A stretch of 64,000 nucleotides of DNA from Dinoroseobacter sp049801095 (GTDB lineage: Bacteria; Pseudomonadota; Alphaproteobacteria; Rhodobacterales; Rhodobacteraceae), in the NCBI RefSeq assembly GCF_049801095.1, contig NZ_JBNAGH010000002.1, positions 620,001 to 684,000 on the forward strand. The letters are read 5' to 3'. The translations under genes were made by a program, and so were the position numbers. The notes under the pieces are model-generated. The model was not told where the DNA came from, did no database searches, and saw only the letters and a list, made by a program, of their open reading frames with translations. Of the stretch, positions 17,420 to 25,334 are shown one piece after another (position 1 is the stretch's first letter; each line of letters starts with the position of its first letter).

Positions 17420-18628
17420 TCAGGCCTGCGCGGCCACGGCGCTGGCAGCCTCCAACGCGCCGTCCCCATGGGGGATCTGCAGGGCCTTGAGACCCGCATC
17501 GATCGTTCCAAGCACGCCGAGCACCATATGGGCGTTCACATGGCCCATATGACCGATCCGGAAGAACCCGTGCCAAGCGGGATCGCCCGGCGCGGCCATG
17601 CCCAGCCCGATCCCCAGGGTCACGCCCGCCTTGTCGGTCACCCAGTCGCGCAGCGCGGTCGCATTCGGGGCCTGCATCCGCACACTGGTCACCGCATGGC
17701 TGCGCAGGGCCGGATCCGTGACGTTGAGCGCGATATGGCCTCGCCCCTTGCCACGGCCCCAAGCTTCCATCGCCGCCCAAACGGTCTGGGCGAGCTTTTC
17801 ATGGCGGGCGAGCACCGCCTCCAACCCCTCCTCATGGAGGATCATGGTCAGGGCCTCGCGCAGCCCATAGAGGTGATGGGTCGGCGCGGTGCCAAAGAAG
17901 AACTGATAGAACATCTCGGGCTTGGACCGCGTCGCCCAGTCCCAATAGGGGCTGACAATCTCGAGCCGGTCATGGGCCTCATTCGCCTTCTCGTTGAAAA
18001 AGACAAAACCGAGCCCTGGCGGGGTCATCAGGCCCTTCTGGCAGCCGGTGACCATGACGTCGACGCCCCAGGCATCCATGTGGAAATCGTCACAGGCAAG
18101 GCAGGCGATGCAATCCACCATCAGGAGCGCAGGGTGCCCGGTCGCATCCATCACCTTGCGCAGGGCGGGAATGTCGCTGCGCACGGAAGTCGCCGTGTCC
18201 ACCTGCACCGCCATCACCGCGCGGATTGCGCCGGTCGTGTCGGCCCGCAGCGCCTCCTCGACCACAGTGGGATCAAAGGTCGTGCGATCGCCGAAATCGA
18301 GCACCTGCGCCTCTATCCCCATGGCGCGGGCCATTTCAGCCCAGCCCTTGGCGAACATGCCCGTGGCGATCACGAGCACCTTCTGGCCCGGGGCCACCGT
18401 ATTGGCGAGTGCTGCCTCCCACACCCCGTGGCCATTGGCGATATACATGGCCACCCGCGCCTCGGTCCGGGCCACGGCCAGCAGATCCGGCACCATCCCT
18501 TCGACCATCTCCACCAGCGCGCCGGTATAGATATTCGGCGCCGCGCGATGCATCGCCTGCAGCACACGGTCGGGCATCACAGAGGGTCCGGGGATGGCAA
18601 GATAGGTGCGGCCGTTGGCGAGGGTCAT
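17420..18628 (-). CDS. class V aminotransferase (serine/alanine-glyoxylate type)
   Basis: A 402-residue PLP enzyme of the AGAT/SgaA-like class V family. LAIPGPSVMPDRVLQAM is the typical N terminus, ANGHGVWEAALAN binds the PLP phosphate, MVDCIACLACDDF contains the PLP aspartate region, and TGCQKGLMTPPGLGF carries the Schiff-base lysine. FRIGHMGHVN near the end is conserved in alanine/serine-glyoxylate transaminases. ATG 18628 follows AGGAGCTTC. It probably feeds glyoxylate and serine metabolism. Convergent with the small membrane protein gene (6-bp gap). Confidence 0.88.
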   Translation of the reverse strand: MTLANGRTYLAIPGPSVMPDRVLQAMHRAAPNIYTGALVEMVEGMVPDLLAVARTEARVAMYIANGHGVWEAALANTVAPGQKVLVIATGMFAKGWAEMARAMGIEAQVLDFGDRTTFDPTVVEEALRADTTGAIRAVMAVQVDTATSVRSDIPALRKVMDATGHPALLMVDCIACLACDDFHMDAWGVDVMVTGCQKGLMTPPGLGFVFFNEKANEAHDRLEIVSPYWDWATRSKPEMFYQFFFGTAPTHHLYGLREALTMILHEEGLEAVLARHEKLAQTVWAAMEAWGRGKGRGHIALNVTDPALRSHAVTSVRMQAPNATALRDWVTDKAGVTLGIGLGMAAPGDPAWHGFFRIGHMGHVNAHMVLGVLGTIDAGLKALQIPHGDGALEAASAVAAQA

Positions 18629-18679
18629 GGAAGCTCCTGAACTCAAACGCCCAACTCCTAGGGCGCGCGCTCGGCAGGG

Positions 18680-19375
18680 TCAATCCTGTCCCTGAGGCGC
18701 ACGGTAAGCCGCGGCCAGACGGACGGGATCCGCACCGCCCAGATAGCGCAGAAGCAGAGAGAGATTGCGCGCCCCGCGCCGCAGCCAGCCCTCGCGCTCA
18801 TAGCGGGCGGCACTGGTGCGGGCGACGGCGCCGAGGGGACGCAGGCGACCGCGCAAGGCGCGCGCGAGGGCCACATCCTCCATCAGCGGCAGGTCGGGAA
18901 TGCCGCCCACCTCCTCTAGCAGAGACTGGTGGATCAGGAGCCCCTGATCGCCGTAAGGCAGCCCCAGCCAGCGGGCGCGCCAATTGGCCCAGCCCGCCAC
19001 GAAACCCGCTGCCGGGCCCGGTGTATCAAACTGCAAATGTCCGAAATGCGCGGTTTTGCGATCCTGCAGGGCAGCCCCCACTGCCTCGGCCCAGCCAGGC
19101 TGCAGCGCCGTATCCGCGTGGAGGATCAGGATCCACGGCGCCCGTGCCTTGGCCACGCCCCGCGCGATCTGCCCCCCGCGCCCGGGCGCGCCGGTCACCC
19201 AAACTGCGCCGGCCGCATCCGCCACCGCCTCGGTATAGTCGCTTGAGCCCCCATCGGACATGATCAGCTCGGCAATCAACCCGACCTCCAGCCCCTCCGA
19301 GAGGGCCGGGATCGAGTGGCGCAACCCCTCCTGCGCGTTCAGAACCGGCATGACGATGGAGATCGGTGCGCGCAT
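18680..19375 (-). CDS. family 2 glycosyltransferase (TIGR04283-like)
   Basis: A 231-residue GT-A glycosyltransferase. ISIVMPVLNAQEGLRHSIPAL and IMSDGGSSDYTEAVADAAGA are the nucleotide-sugar half, ILILHADTALQPGW has the DxD-equivalent HAD motif, and GDQGLLIHQSLLEEVGGIPDLPLMEDVALARAL is typical of the rSAM/selenodomain-associated transferase group (TIGR04283). The usual companions of that group (TIGR04282 and a radical SAM protein) are not adjacent. Acceptor unknown. Confidence 0.85.
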   Translation of the reverse strand: MRAPISIVMPVLNAQEGLRHSIPALSEGLEVGLIAELIMSDGGSSDYTEAVADAAGAVWVTGAPGRGGQIARGVAKARAPWILILHADTALQPGWAEAVGAALQDRKTAHFGHLQFDTPGPAAGFVAGWANWRARWLGLPYGDQGLLIHQSLLEEVGGIPDLPLMEDVALARALRGRLRPLGAVARTSAARYEREGWLRRGARNLSLLLRYLGGADPVRLAAAYRAPQGQD

Positions 19376-19466
19376 GTACCCTCAAAAACAACCGTGGTCC
19401 GTCTGCCGTCCCTTGTGGCTCGGCGGCAAACCTATATGTGAGAAATCAGAAAGATGGGAGAGCGAA

Positions 19467-20237
19467 ATGGCCCAAGACAATCCCAGTGTGATCGAAGCCG
19501 TCCCGGATCGCCGCGTGATCCGGGTCTCTGGCGCCGATGCGCGCAGCTTTTTGCAGGGCATGGTCACCAACGATCTGGCCCGGCTGGCCGAGGGCGCGGT
19601 CTATACGGCTTTCCTGAGCCCACAGGGCAAGTTCCTCGCGGATTTCTTTGTGATCGCCGAGGGAGACGCGCTCCTCTTGGATGTGGCCGAGGCGTTGGCG
19701 CCGGGGCTCCTGAAGCGGCTCACCATGTTCAAGCTGCGCGCGGATGTGAGCCTTGAGATGACCGACATGCCCGTGGCGCGCGGCCTTGGCACGCCGCCCG
19801 AAGGGGCCGTGGCCGATCCACGCCATGCGGATCTGGGCTGGCGGCTCTATGGGACCGAGGGCGGTCCGGAGGTCACGGATTGGGACGGGCTGCGCGTGGC
19901 GCTCATGATCCCCGAGACGGGATCCGAGCTGCTGCCCGATGACAGCTACATCCTCGAAATGGGGTTCGAGCGGCTCAACGGCGTCGATTTCAAGAAGGGC
20001 TGCTATGTGGGCCAGGAGGTCACGGCTCGGATGAAGCACAAGACCGAGCTGCGCAAAGGGCTCGCCCGGGTCGAGATCGAGGGCGAGGCCGCCCCCGGGA
20101 CCGAGATCACCGCGAATGGAAAGCCCGCCGGGGTGCTCGGCACCCAAAGCGGCGGGCAGGCCTTGGCCTATCTGCGGTTCGATCGGGCCAAGGGCGAGAT
20201 GACGGCGGGCTCTGCAAAGGTCACCTGGACCCCGTAA
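19467..20237 (+). CDS. ygfZ: YgfZ/GcvT-like folate-binding Fe-S repair protein
   Basis: A 256-residue protein of the YgfZ (COG0354) family, which helps maintain Fe-S enzymes such as MiaB using a folate. The diagnostic block KKGCYVGQEVTARMKHK (KGCYxGQE with the key cysteine) is intact, and the N-terminal half VIRVSGADARSFLQGMVTNDL matches the GcvT fold. ATG 19467 follows GGGAGAGC; the frame remains open upstream but has no ribosome site there. Confidence 0.92.
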   Translation: MAQDNPSVIEAVPDRRVIRVSGADARSFLQGMVTNDLARLAEGAVYTAFLSPQGKFLADFFVIAEGDALLLDVAEALAPGLLKRLTMFKLRADVSLEMTDMPVARGLGTPPEGAVADPRHADLGWRLYGTEGGPEVTDWDGLRVALMIPETGSELLPDDSYILEMGFERLNGVDFKKGCYVGQEVTARMKHKTELRKGLARVEIEGEAAPGTEITANGKPAGVLGTQSGGQALAYLRFDRAKGEMTAGSAKVTWTP

Positions 20238-20261
20238 ACCCCGCCGCGTGTCGGCTCGAGC

Positions 20262-20708
20262 CTACTCGACCGTGACCGTGATCACCTCGGTCATGACCGG
20301 CGGATCATGGGGCACATGGTTCAAATCCCCGAGCACCAGCTGCATCGTATGGGTGCCCGCGGGCAGATCGATGGTCACCTGGGTCTGGCCGCCGCCGAAA
20401 TGGATATGGTTGTCATCAGCCGGGATGCCATAGAGCAGCTCATCCGCGCCATCGGGCCCTTCGCCCAGCTTGGGCCGGTTCAGAAGCAGATGGTGATGCC
20501 CGGTCTTGTCCTTCTCTGTGCCGGCGGGCGCAACGCCCATCCCCTCAAGCCCGAAGACAATCGTCACGGGGCTGGAGACGGTGGCCCCATCTTCGAGGTT
20601 CACGAAGTAAACGGCGGCCCCCTCGGGCGCCGGGGTGTCGCCGGCAAAGGCGGCCAGCGTCAGCGCGCCGGTCATGCCCAGAGCGGCCAATGTGGTTTTG
20701 AAAATCAT
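20262..20708 (-). CDS. DUF4399 periplasmic protein
   Basis: A 148-residue protein with a Sec signal peptide (MIFKTTLAALGMTGALTLAAFA) and a DUF4399 domain: VYFVNLEDGATVSSPVTIVFGLEGMGV, KTGHHHLLLN, NHIHFGGGQTQVTIDLPAGTHTMQLVLGDLNHVPH. The many histidines (GHHHLL, HIHF, NHVPHDPP) suggest metal binding, which is an inference. A perfect FNR-type box lies about 140 bp upstream of its start, so expression under low oxygen is likely. Confidence 0.88.
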   Translation of the reverse strand: MIFKTTLAALGMTGALTLAAFAGDTPAPEGAAVYFVNLEDGATVSSPVTIVFGLEGMGVAPAGTEKDKTGHHHLLLNRPKLGEGPDGADELLYGIPADDNHIHFGGGQTQVTIDLPAGTHTMQLVLGDLNHVPHDPPVMTEVITVTVE

Positions 20709-20849
20709 GCGAAATCTCCCTGTCGTCTCGGCGCGGATGTCTCGCGCCTTGGACCTGAAGGTAGGCCAAAGCGCGGCGAATCCACATAAAGATTTCGGGA
20801 GGCGCGAATCTCGGGAGGGTCACCTCTAACAGAATTCTCCGCAAGCGAC

Positions 20850-20863
20850 TTGATCTGGATCAA
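20850..20863 (-). promoter_or_regulatory. FNR/FnrL-type binding site
   Basis: TTGATCTGGATCAA is a perfect match to the TTGAT-N4-ATCAA consensus bound by FNR/FnrL. The only promoter facing away from it is that of the DUF4399 gene on the minus strand; the efp gene on the other side ends towards it behind a terminator. Confidence 0.8.
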
Positions 20864-20949
20864 AGATCGAACCCCTCGGCTGTGATCCGCCCAGCAGGGC
20901 CATGGGACAGTCTGCCGAGCCGCAGTCGCTGCGTCCTGCGCCCAAAATC

Positions 20950-20979
20950 AAAAAAGGCGCGCGAACCGCACGCCTTTTC
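20950..20979 (-). terminator. intrinsic terminator of efp
   Basis: On the minus strand AAAAGGCG-N11-CGCCTTTT is followed by T residues (CTTTTTTGATTTT), 31 bp after the efp stop codon. Stem and U-tract are both clear. Confidence 0.85.
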
Positions 20980-21009
20980 TCGCAGATTTTCTCGCGCTTC
21001 CGAGGGGCG

Positions 21010-21573
21010 TTAGGCGCGCTCGGAATACTCCATGGTCTCGGTGTTCACGACGATCGCTTCGTCCTGCCCGACGAAGGGCGGCACCATCACCTTGACCCCA
21101 TTGTCGAGGATCGCGGGCTTGAAGGAGTTTGCCGCGGTTTGGCCTTTGACCACCGGCTCGGTCTCCACCACGGTGCAGGTCACCTTCTGCGGCAGGGAGG
21201 CGTTGAGCGCCTCCGCCTCGTAGTATTCGATCTGGATCGTCATGCCATCCTGCAGGAACGGACGCCGGTCGCCCAGAATTTCCGCAGGCAATTCAATCTG
21301 TTCGAAGGTCTCGTTATCCATGAAGACCAGCATCCCGTCACTCTCATAGAGGAATTGCTGGTCCTTCTGCTCGAGACGCACACGCTCCACCTTGTCGGCG
21401 CTGCGGAAGCGTTCGTTGAGCTTCGAGCCATTGCGCAGATTGCGCAGCTCGACCTGGGCAAAGGCCCCACCCTTGCCGGGTTTCACGTGGTCCACTTTGA
21501 CCGCCGCCCAGAGACCGTCATTATGTTCCAGCACGTTACCGGGGCGGATTTCGTTTCCATTGATCTTGGGCAT
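21010..21573 (-). CDS. efp: translation elongation factor P
   Basis: A 187-residue EF-P, which relieves ribosomes stalled at polyproline by binding between the P and E sites. Three beta-barrel domains are recognisable. The modification loop HVKPGKGGAF places the lysine at residue 34, as in enterobacterial EF-P, and the C-terminal domain has GQTAANSFKPAILDNGVKVMVPPFV. It is monocistronic, ends in a terminator, and is divergent from the DUF6280 gene with 212 bp of shared promoter space. Confidence 0.97.
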   Translation of the reverse strand: MPKINGNEIRPGNVLEHNDGLWAAVKVDHVKPGKGGAFAQVELRNLRNGSKLNERFRSADKVERVRLEQKDQQFLYESDGMLVFMDNETFEQIELPAEILGDRRPFLQDGMTIQIEYYEAEALNASLPQKVTCTVVETEPVVKGQTAANSFKPAILDNGVKVMVPPFVGQDEAIVVNTETMEYSERA

Positions 21574-21785
21574 AGGCAGAAACCTGAAGAAAGGTTGAAC
21601 GGGAAGTCGCCGATCCTATATCTGGGGATGGGCAACCTGGCAAGCCGCTGCTGGTTGCGGTTAACCACTGAAAGCTATGCAGACGTCGCATATGTGGTAT
21701 ACCGAGATCGCAGACCAGAATCAGCGCAAAACCGTCATATTCGGCGGCACGCCAAAAAGACAAGAGCAATAATCAAGGAACACTC

Positions 21786-22109
21786 ATGGCCGACTTCGTC
21801 GATTCATCCGCATTCAATTACGAGCAGGGTCAGCGCGCGCGCAAGCTCTTTGCCGCCGTGGTTCTGGCAGCGCTCGATGATGCGATCGCGGATGACAAGA
21901 AATACGGGAATGGTCCCGAGCAGATCGCCCGCTGGGCGCGCTCGCGGGACGGGCGCGAAGTGCTCTCCTGTGCGGGCATCGACCCGAACGAGCGCGTGGT
22001 CTCCGGTCTGATGGAATTCGTCGGGCAAGGGGTGCGGACCTCTGTGGCTCTGTCCCGCGAGGAGAGCGAGCGCCGCAATGCCGCTCAGCAGCAGGCCGAA
22101 GCCGCCTGA
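21786..22109 (+). CDS. DUF6280 family protein
   Basis: A 107-residue acidic protein with no signal or membrane segment. The sequence GQRARKLFAAVVLAALDDAIADDKKYGNGPEQIARWARSRDGREVLSCAGIDPNERV is strongly like a conserved Rhodobacterales family that I associate with DUF6280; its function is unknown. It has its own promoter region, divergent from efp, and ends 31 bp before a strong terminator, so it is monocistronic. Confidence 0.75.
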   Translation: MADFVDSSAFNYEQGQRARKLFAAVVLAALDDAIADDKKYGNGPEQIARWARSRDGREVLSCAGIDPNERVVSGLMEFVGQGVRTSVALSREESERRNAAQQQAEAA

Positions 22110-22140
22110 TCTGACGATCCCGCACAATGCGGACAATCTG

Positions 22141-22168
22141 CGCGCGCCCGACCCGGCGCGCGTTTTTT
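22141..22168 (+). terminator. intrinsic terminator after DUF6280
   Basis: A perfect 8-bp stem, CGCGCGCC / GGCGCGCG with a 6-nt loop, is followed directly by six T residues (22163-22168). Confidence 0.9.
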
Positions 22169-22190
22169 GTTGGGCGGGTTTCAGACAGCC

Positions 22191-22236
22191 TCAGGCTCAG
22201 GCTCAGGCTCGGGCTCAGGCTCAGGCTCAGGCTCAG
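22191..22236. repeat. hexanucleotide tandem repeat (TCAGGC)n
   Basis: About 7.7 units of TCAGGC with one A-to-G variant occupy 46 bp between the DUF6280 terminator and the convergent membrane-protein gene. The stop codon of that gene (22233-22235) is the last repeat unit, so copy-number change would leave both proteins unaltered. Confidence 0.9.
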
Positions 22237-22802
22237 AAAAACACCAACCATTGTCGGATCACCCAGAGCTCGGCGAGCAGAAGCCCTCCAAAGAGCAACC
22301 GCAGGGGCCAACTCTCGAACCGCCGCCAAAGCAGCACGACCAGCGCGAGGCAGGCCACCCCTTCGAGCGGCGCCACGATCCAGGCGGATTGCGCGCTGTC
22401 CCAATAGCTGATCGGGCTTTCGAAGACCCAATCGGAGAAGGGCCAGAAATGCGGGCGCCCGTCATCATGGTGCAGCGGGAGATCCAGCAGCACATGCAAG
22501 AGCGCCGCGCCCCCGAGCGCCACCAGCGCCGGGCGTCGCAGGGCCAACCCTGCCGCACAAATCGCACCCCAAAGCGGGATCGAGTTGTCGATCGCAAAGA
22601 TCCGCTGCCAGCTCGGCGAGAAATAGAGCTCGTTGAACACGGTCTGGGGCGGGATCTGTTGGATATAGAGCGCCCAGCTCCCGAGGATGTAGAGCGACAG
22701 ATCCGGCAGGAGCCCGCCCAGAAGGGCCGCAGCTGTCACCCAGCGCGCGCCCGGGCGGGCAAAGGCGCCCGCACCAAAGATGAGATGGGCTGGCGTGTTC
22801 AT
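22233..22802 (-). CDS. YdjM-like membrane-bound putative metal-dependent hydrolase
   Basis: A 189-residue polytopic membrane protein starting MNTPAHLIFGAGAFARP. HLIFG with GGLLPDLSLYILG and LLHVLLDLPLHHDDGRPHFWPFSDWVFESPISYWD match the YdjM/LexA-binding inner-membrane hydrolase family (PF04307), in which histidine and aspartate pairs bind metal. About five transmembrane helices are visible. Catalytic function is unproven for the family. It diverges from cobQ (62 bp between starts), which is positional only. Confidence 0.75.
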   Translation of the reverse strand: MNTPAHLIFGAGAFARPGARWVTAAALLGGLLPDLSLYILGSWALYIQQIPPQTVFNELYFSPSWQRIFAIDNSIPLWGAICAAGLALRRPALVALGGAALLHVLLDLPLHHDDGRPHFWPFSDWVFESPISYWDSAQSAWIVAPLEGVACLALVVLLWRRFESWPLRLLFGGLLLAELWVIRQWLVFF

Positions 22803-22863
22803 ACGGGCTTGTCCTTGGGTCGCAACGGGGGCTAGGTCTGCGATGCTAACCGCTGGAGGGCAC

Positions 22864-24324
22864 ATGGCAAACGCGATTATGGTGCAAGGGGCTGGCTCGA
22901 ATGTCGGCAAGTCCATGATCGTGGCCGGTCTCGCCCGGGCTTACGTCAAGCGTGGCCTGCGAGTGCGGCCGTTCAAACCGCAGAACATGTCCAACAATGC
23001 CGCCGTGACTGCCGATGGGGGCGAGATCGGGCGCGCGCAGGCGCTGCAGGCCCGTGCGGCGGGGGTTGCGCCGACGACGGATATGAACCCCGTGCTGCTC
23101 AAGCCCGAGACCGATACGGGCGCGCAGGTCATCGTGCAAGGCAAGCGCTTTGCCACCCTGCGGGCGCGGGACTACGCCAAGGCCAAGCCGCAGCTTCTGG
23201 CCCCAGCGGTCGAAAGCTACCACCGGCTCGCCGCAGAGGCTGACCTTGTGCTGATCGAAGGCGCGGGCAGCCCGGCGGAGATCAATCTGCGGGCCGGGGA
23301 TATCGCCAACATGGGCTTTGCCGAGGCGGTCTCAGCCCCCGTGGTTCTGGTGGGCGATATCGACCGCGGCGGGGTCATCGCCCAGCTGGTCGGCACGCAT
23401 ACGATCCTGCCCCCCTCTGATCGCGACCGGATCACCGGCTTTGCGGTGAACAAGTTCCGGGGGGATGTGCGGCTCTTTGATGGCGGCGTGACCGAGATCG
23501 TCGACCGGACCGGCTGGGCGCCGCTCGGCGTGATCCCCTGGTTCGCCGATGCCTGGCGCTTGCCGGCAGAGGATGTGATGGATGTGGCCTCTCGCAAGGG
23601 CGGCGCCTGTCGCATCGTGGTACCGCGCCTGTCGCGGATCGCGAATTTCGACGATCTGGACCCGCTGGCCACCGAACCCGGCGTCAGCGTCGAGATTATC
23701 GAGGCGGGGCGCCCCCTGCCCCTCGATGCGGATCTGGTCCTGATCCCCGGCAGCAAATCGACCATCGGTGATCTCGCCCATCTGCGCGCGCAAGGGTGGG
23801 ATATCGACATTCAGGCCCATGTGAGGCGCGGCGGGCATGTGATCGGGATCTGCGGCGGCTATCAGATGCTGGGGCAGACCATCGCCGATCCGATGGGGCT
23901 GGAGGGGGAAGCGACGACAGTGCCCGGGCTCGGGTTGCTCGACATCACCACGACGATGCAACCGGAGAAACACCTGGCGTTGACCGAAGCGCAGGAGATC
24001 GAGAGCGGCGCGGCGGTACAGGGCTACGAGATCCATCTGGGTGTGACCGAGGGACCGGATTGCGACCGGCCCTGGCTGCGCGTCGCGGGGCGCGCCGAGG
24101 GGGCGATCAGCGCGTCGGGGCGCGTCCGGGGATGCTACCTTCACGGGTTGTTTGCGGCGGACACGTTCCGGGCCCAAACGCTTCAGCGGCTCGGCGCGGT
24201 GATCTCCGATCGCAGCTTTGAGGCAGAGGTCGAGGAGACGCTCGATGCCCTCGCCGCCCATCTCGAAACGCATATGGATCTGGATGCGCTGCTGCGCCTC
24301 GCGCAGCCCGTGCCCGCGCTCTAG
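22864..24324 (+). CDS. cobQ: cobyric acid synthase
   Basis: A 486-residue amidotransferase of cobalamin synthesis that amidates adenosylcobyrinic a,c-diamide at positions b, d, e and g using glutamine. The dethiobiotin-synthetase-like N-terminal domain shows VQGAGSNVGKS and FKPQNMSNNA. The glutaminase domain has GICGGYQMLGQ with the nucleophile cysteine and CYLHGLF with the catalytic histidine. ATG 22864 follows GGAGGGCAC. The organism makes B12 or salvages corrinoids, consistent with the riboswitch operon at 4.5-8.8 kb. Stop codons of cobQ and the next, convergent gene overlap at CTAG. Confidence 0.96.
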   Translation: MANAIMVQGAGSNVGKSMIVAGLARAYVKRGLRVRPFKPQNMSNNAAVTADGGEIGRAQALQARAAGVAPTTDMNPVLLKPETDTGAQVIVQGKRFATLRARDYAKAKPQLLAPAVESYHRLAAEADLVLIEGAGSPAEINLRAGDIANMGFAEAVSAPVVLVGDIDRGGVIAQLVGTHTILPPSDRDRITGFAVNKFRGDVRLFDGGVTEIVDRTGWAPLGVIPWFADAWRLPAEDVMDVASRKGGACRIVVPRLSRIANFDDLDPLATEPGVSVEIIEAGRPLPLDADLVLIPGSKSTIGDLAHLRAQGWDIDIQAHVRRGGHVIGICGGYQMLGQTIADPMGLEGEATTVPGLGLLDITTTMQPEKHLALTEAQEIESGAAVQGYEIHLGVTEGPDCDRPWLRVAGRAEGAISASGRVRGCYLHGLFAADTFRAQTLQRLGAVISDRSFEAEVEETLDALAAHLETHMDLDALLRLAQPVPAL

Positions 24325-25175
24325 TCGCGCGGGGTGTCCTGCAGGACCCGCTGCACTTCGGCCTGCACAAGATTGCGCACAAGGCGGCCGATCTCTTCGC
24401 CAAGCGCCCCGCGCAGTTCCTCTTGAAGGATGCCGGAGACGAGACGCCGCACGGCATCGGCCGTGATGTAGCCATCCGCATCGATCACCGGGTCCTCAAG
24501 GGGGGCCGCTTTGGGGGTCAGGGCCCCCTCGGATCGCAGTGCTTCGCGCACGGAGTCGCGGACGGTCTCGCTCACCGCCTCGCGCAGCACGGAGGTGAGA
24601 TCCGGGATCATCGCGCTCTGCACGGCACCGCCCATATGGTCGGAATCTTCGACATAGGTTTCAGGCGCAGGCGGCTTGGCCTTGGCCGCCACGGGGGTCT
24701 GTCTTGGGGTCGTCGGACGCACCCGGAACTCCTGGGTCAGAAGCAAGGTCGGCCGCTCTGGCTCCACGTCCTCCACAGCAGGTGTCTCAGGGTCTTCAAG
24801 CTTCGGGGCGTCGGGCGCCACTGTGGACGGTGTCGCGGGCGGTGTCGCAGGCGCCAGTCGATCTGTCAGGCTCGTCATGCGGTCCGCAAAGTTGCCATTG
24901 GCGAAATCCGGGTCCGGCAGTGGTGGCGCGGCACTCGGCTGGGGCGGACGCACGGCATCTGCCGCGCTGAGCCAGAGCACATCCGGCCCGATGGCTTTGG
25001 CCTCGGCCAATTCCGCCGCGAGCGCCCTGATATCCGTCCGACCGCGGGGACCAGGCCCCCGGTTTTCCAGTGGCGAAGCGAGCTTGGAGGTGCCCTGCTC
25101 CGGCCCGTCGGTCACGATCCGCCGAATGGAATTCAGGACATCCTGCGATGCGTCGCTCGAAGACGGTCTGACCAT
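24321..25175 (-). CDS. proline-rich disordered protein with C-terminal amphipathic helices
   Basis: A 284-residue protein. The middle (residues ~70-190) is rich in proline, alanine, threonine and acidic residues and looks disordered. The C-terminal 70 residues (ITADAVRRLVSGILQEELRGALGEEIGRLVRNLVQAEVQRVL) form helices similar in style to the DUF2497/PopZ C terminus. That resemblance is weak and could be compositional, so I do not assign PopZ. It begins just behind the tolC terminator and is transcribed on its own. Confidence 0.65.
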   Translation of the reverse strand: MVRPSSSDASQDVLNSIRRIVTDGPEQGTSKLASPLENRGPGPRGRTDIRALAAELAEAKAIGPDVLWLSAADAVRPPQPSAAPPLPDPDFANGNFADRMTSLTDRLAPATPPATPSTVAPDAPKLEDPETPAVEDVEPERPTLLLTQEFRVRPTTPRQTPVAAKAKPPAPETYVEDSDHMGGAVQSAMIPDLTSVLREAVSETVRDSVREALRSEGALTPKAAPLEDPVIDADGYITADAVRRLVSGILQEELRGALGEEIGRLVRNLVQAEVQRVLQDTPRD

Positions 25176-25258
25176 GGCACCCTCTGCTCGTTATACCAGA
25201 TAGTGTATGTAGAGCGCTTCGTTCACACAATAGAAATGTCTTGCGCCCGACGCGGAAA

Positions 25259-25286
25259 GAAAAAGGCGGGCCGAAACCCGCCTGAT
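25259..25286 (-). terminator. intrinsic terminator of tolC
   Basis: On the minus strand GGCGGG-TTTCGG-CCCGCC is followed by TTTTTCTTT, about 50 bp after the tolC stop codon. Confidence 0.9.
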
Positions 25287-25334
25287 CTTTGATGATATCT
25301 CTGGACTGTCGCCCGGGTCGAAACGACCCTTGGA

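Noticed and set aside
22127..22431. Frames encoding Ser-Leu or Gln-Ala dipeptide repeats across the hexanucleotide repeat
   Set aside because: The repeat is 6 bp long, so every frame reads as a dipeptide repeat; none has a ribosome site or conserved flanks.
24321..25175. Naming the proline-rich protein PopZ
   Set aside because: Only the general layout (disordered middle, helical end) is similar; key PopZ sequence motifs cannot be matched by eye.
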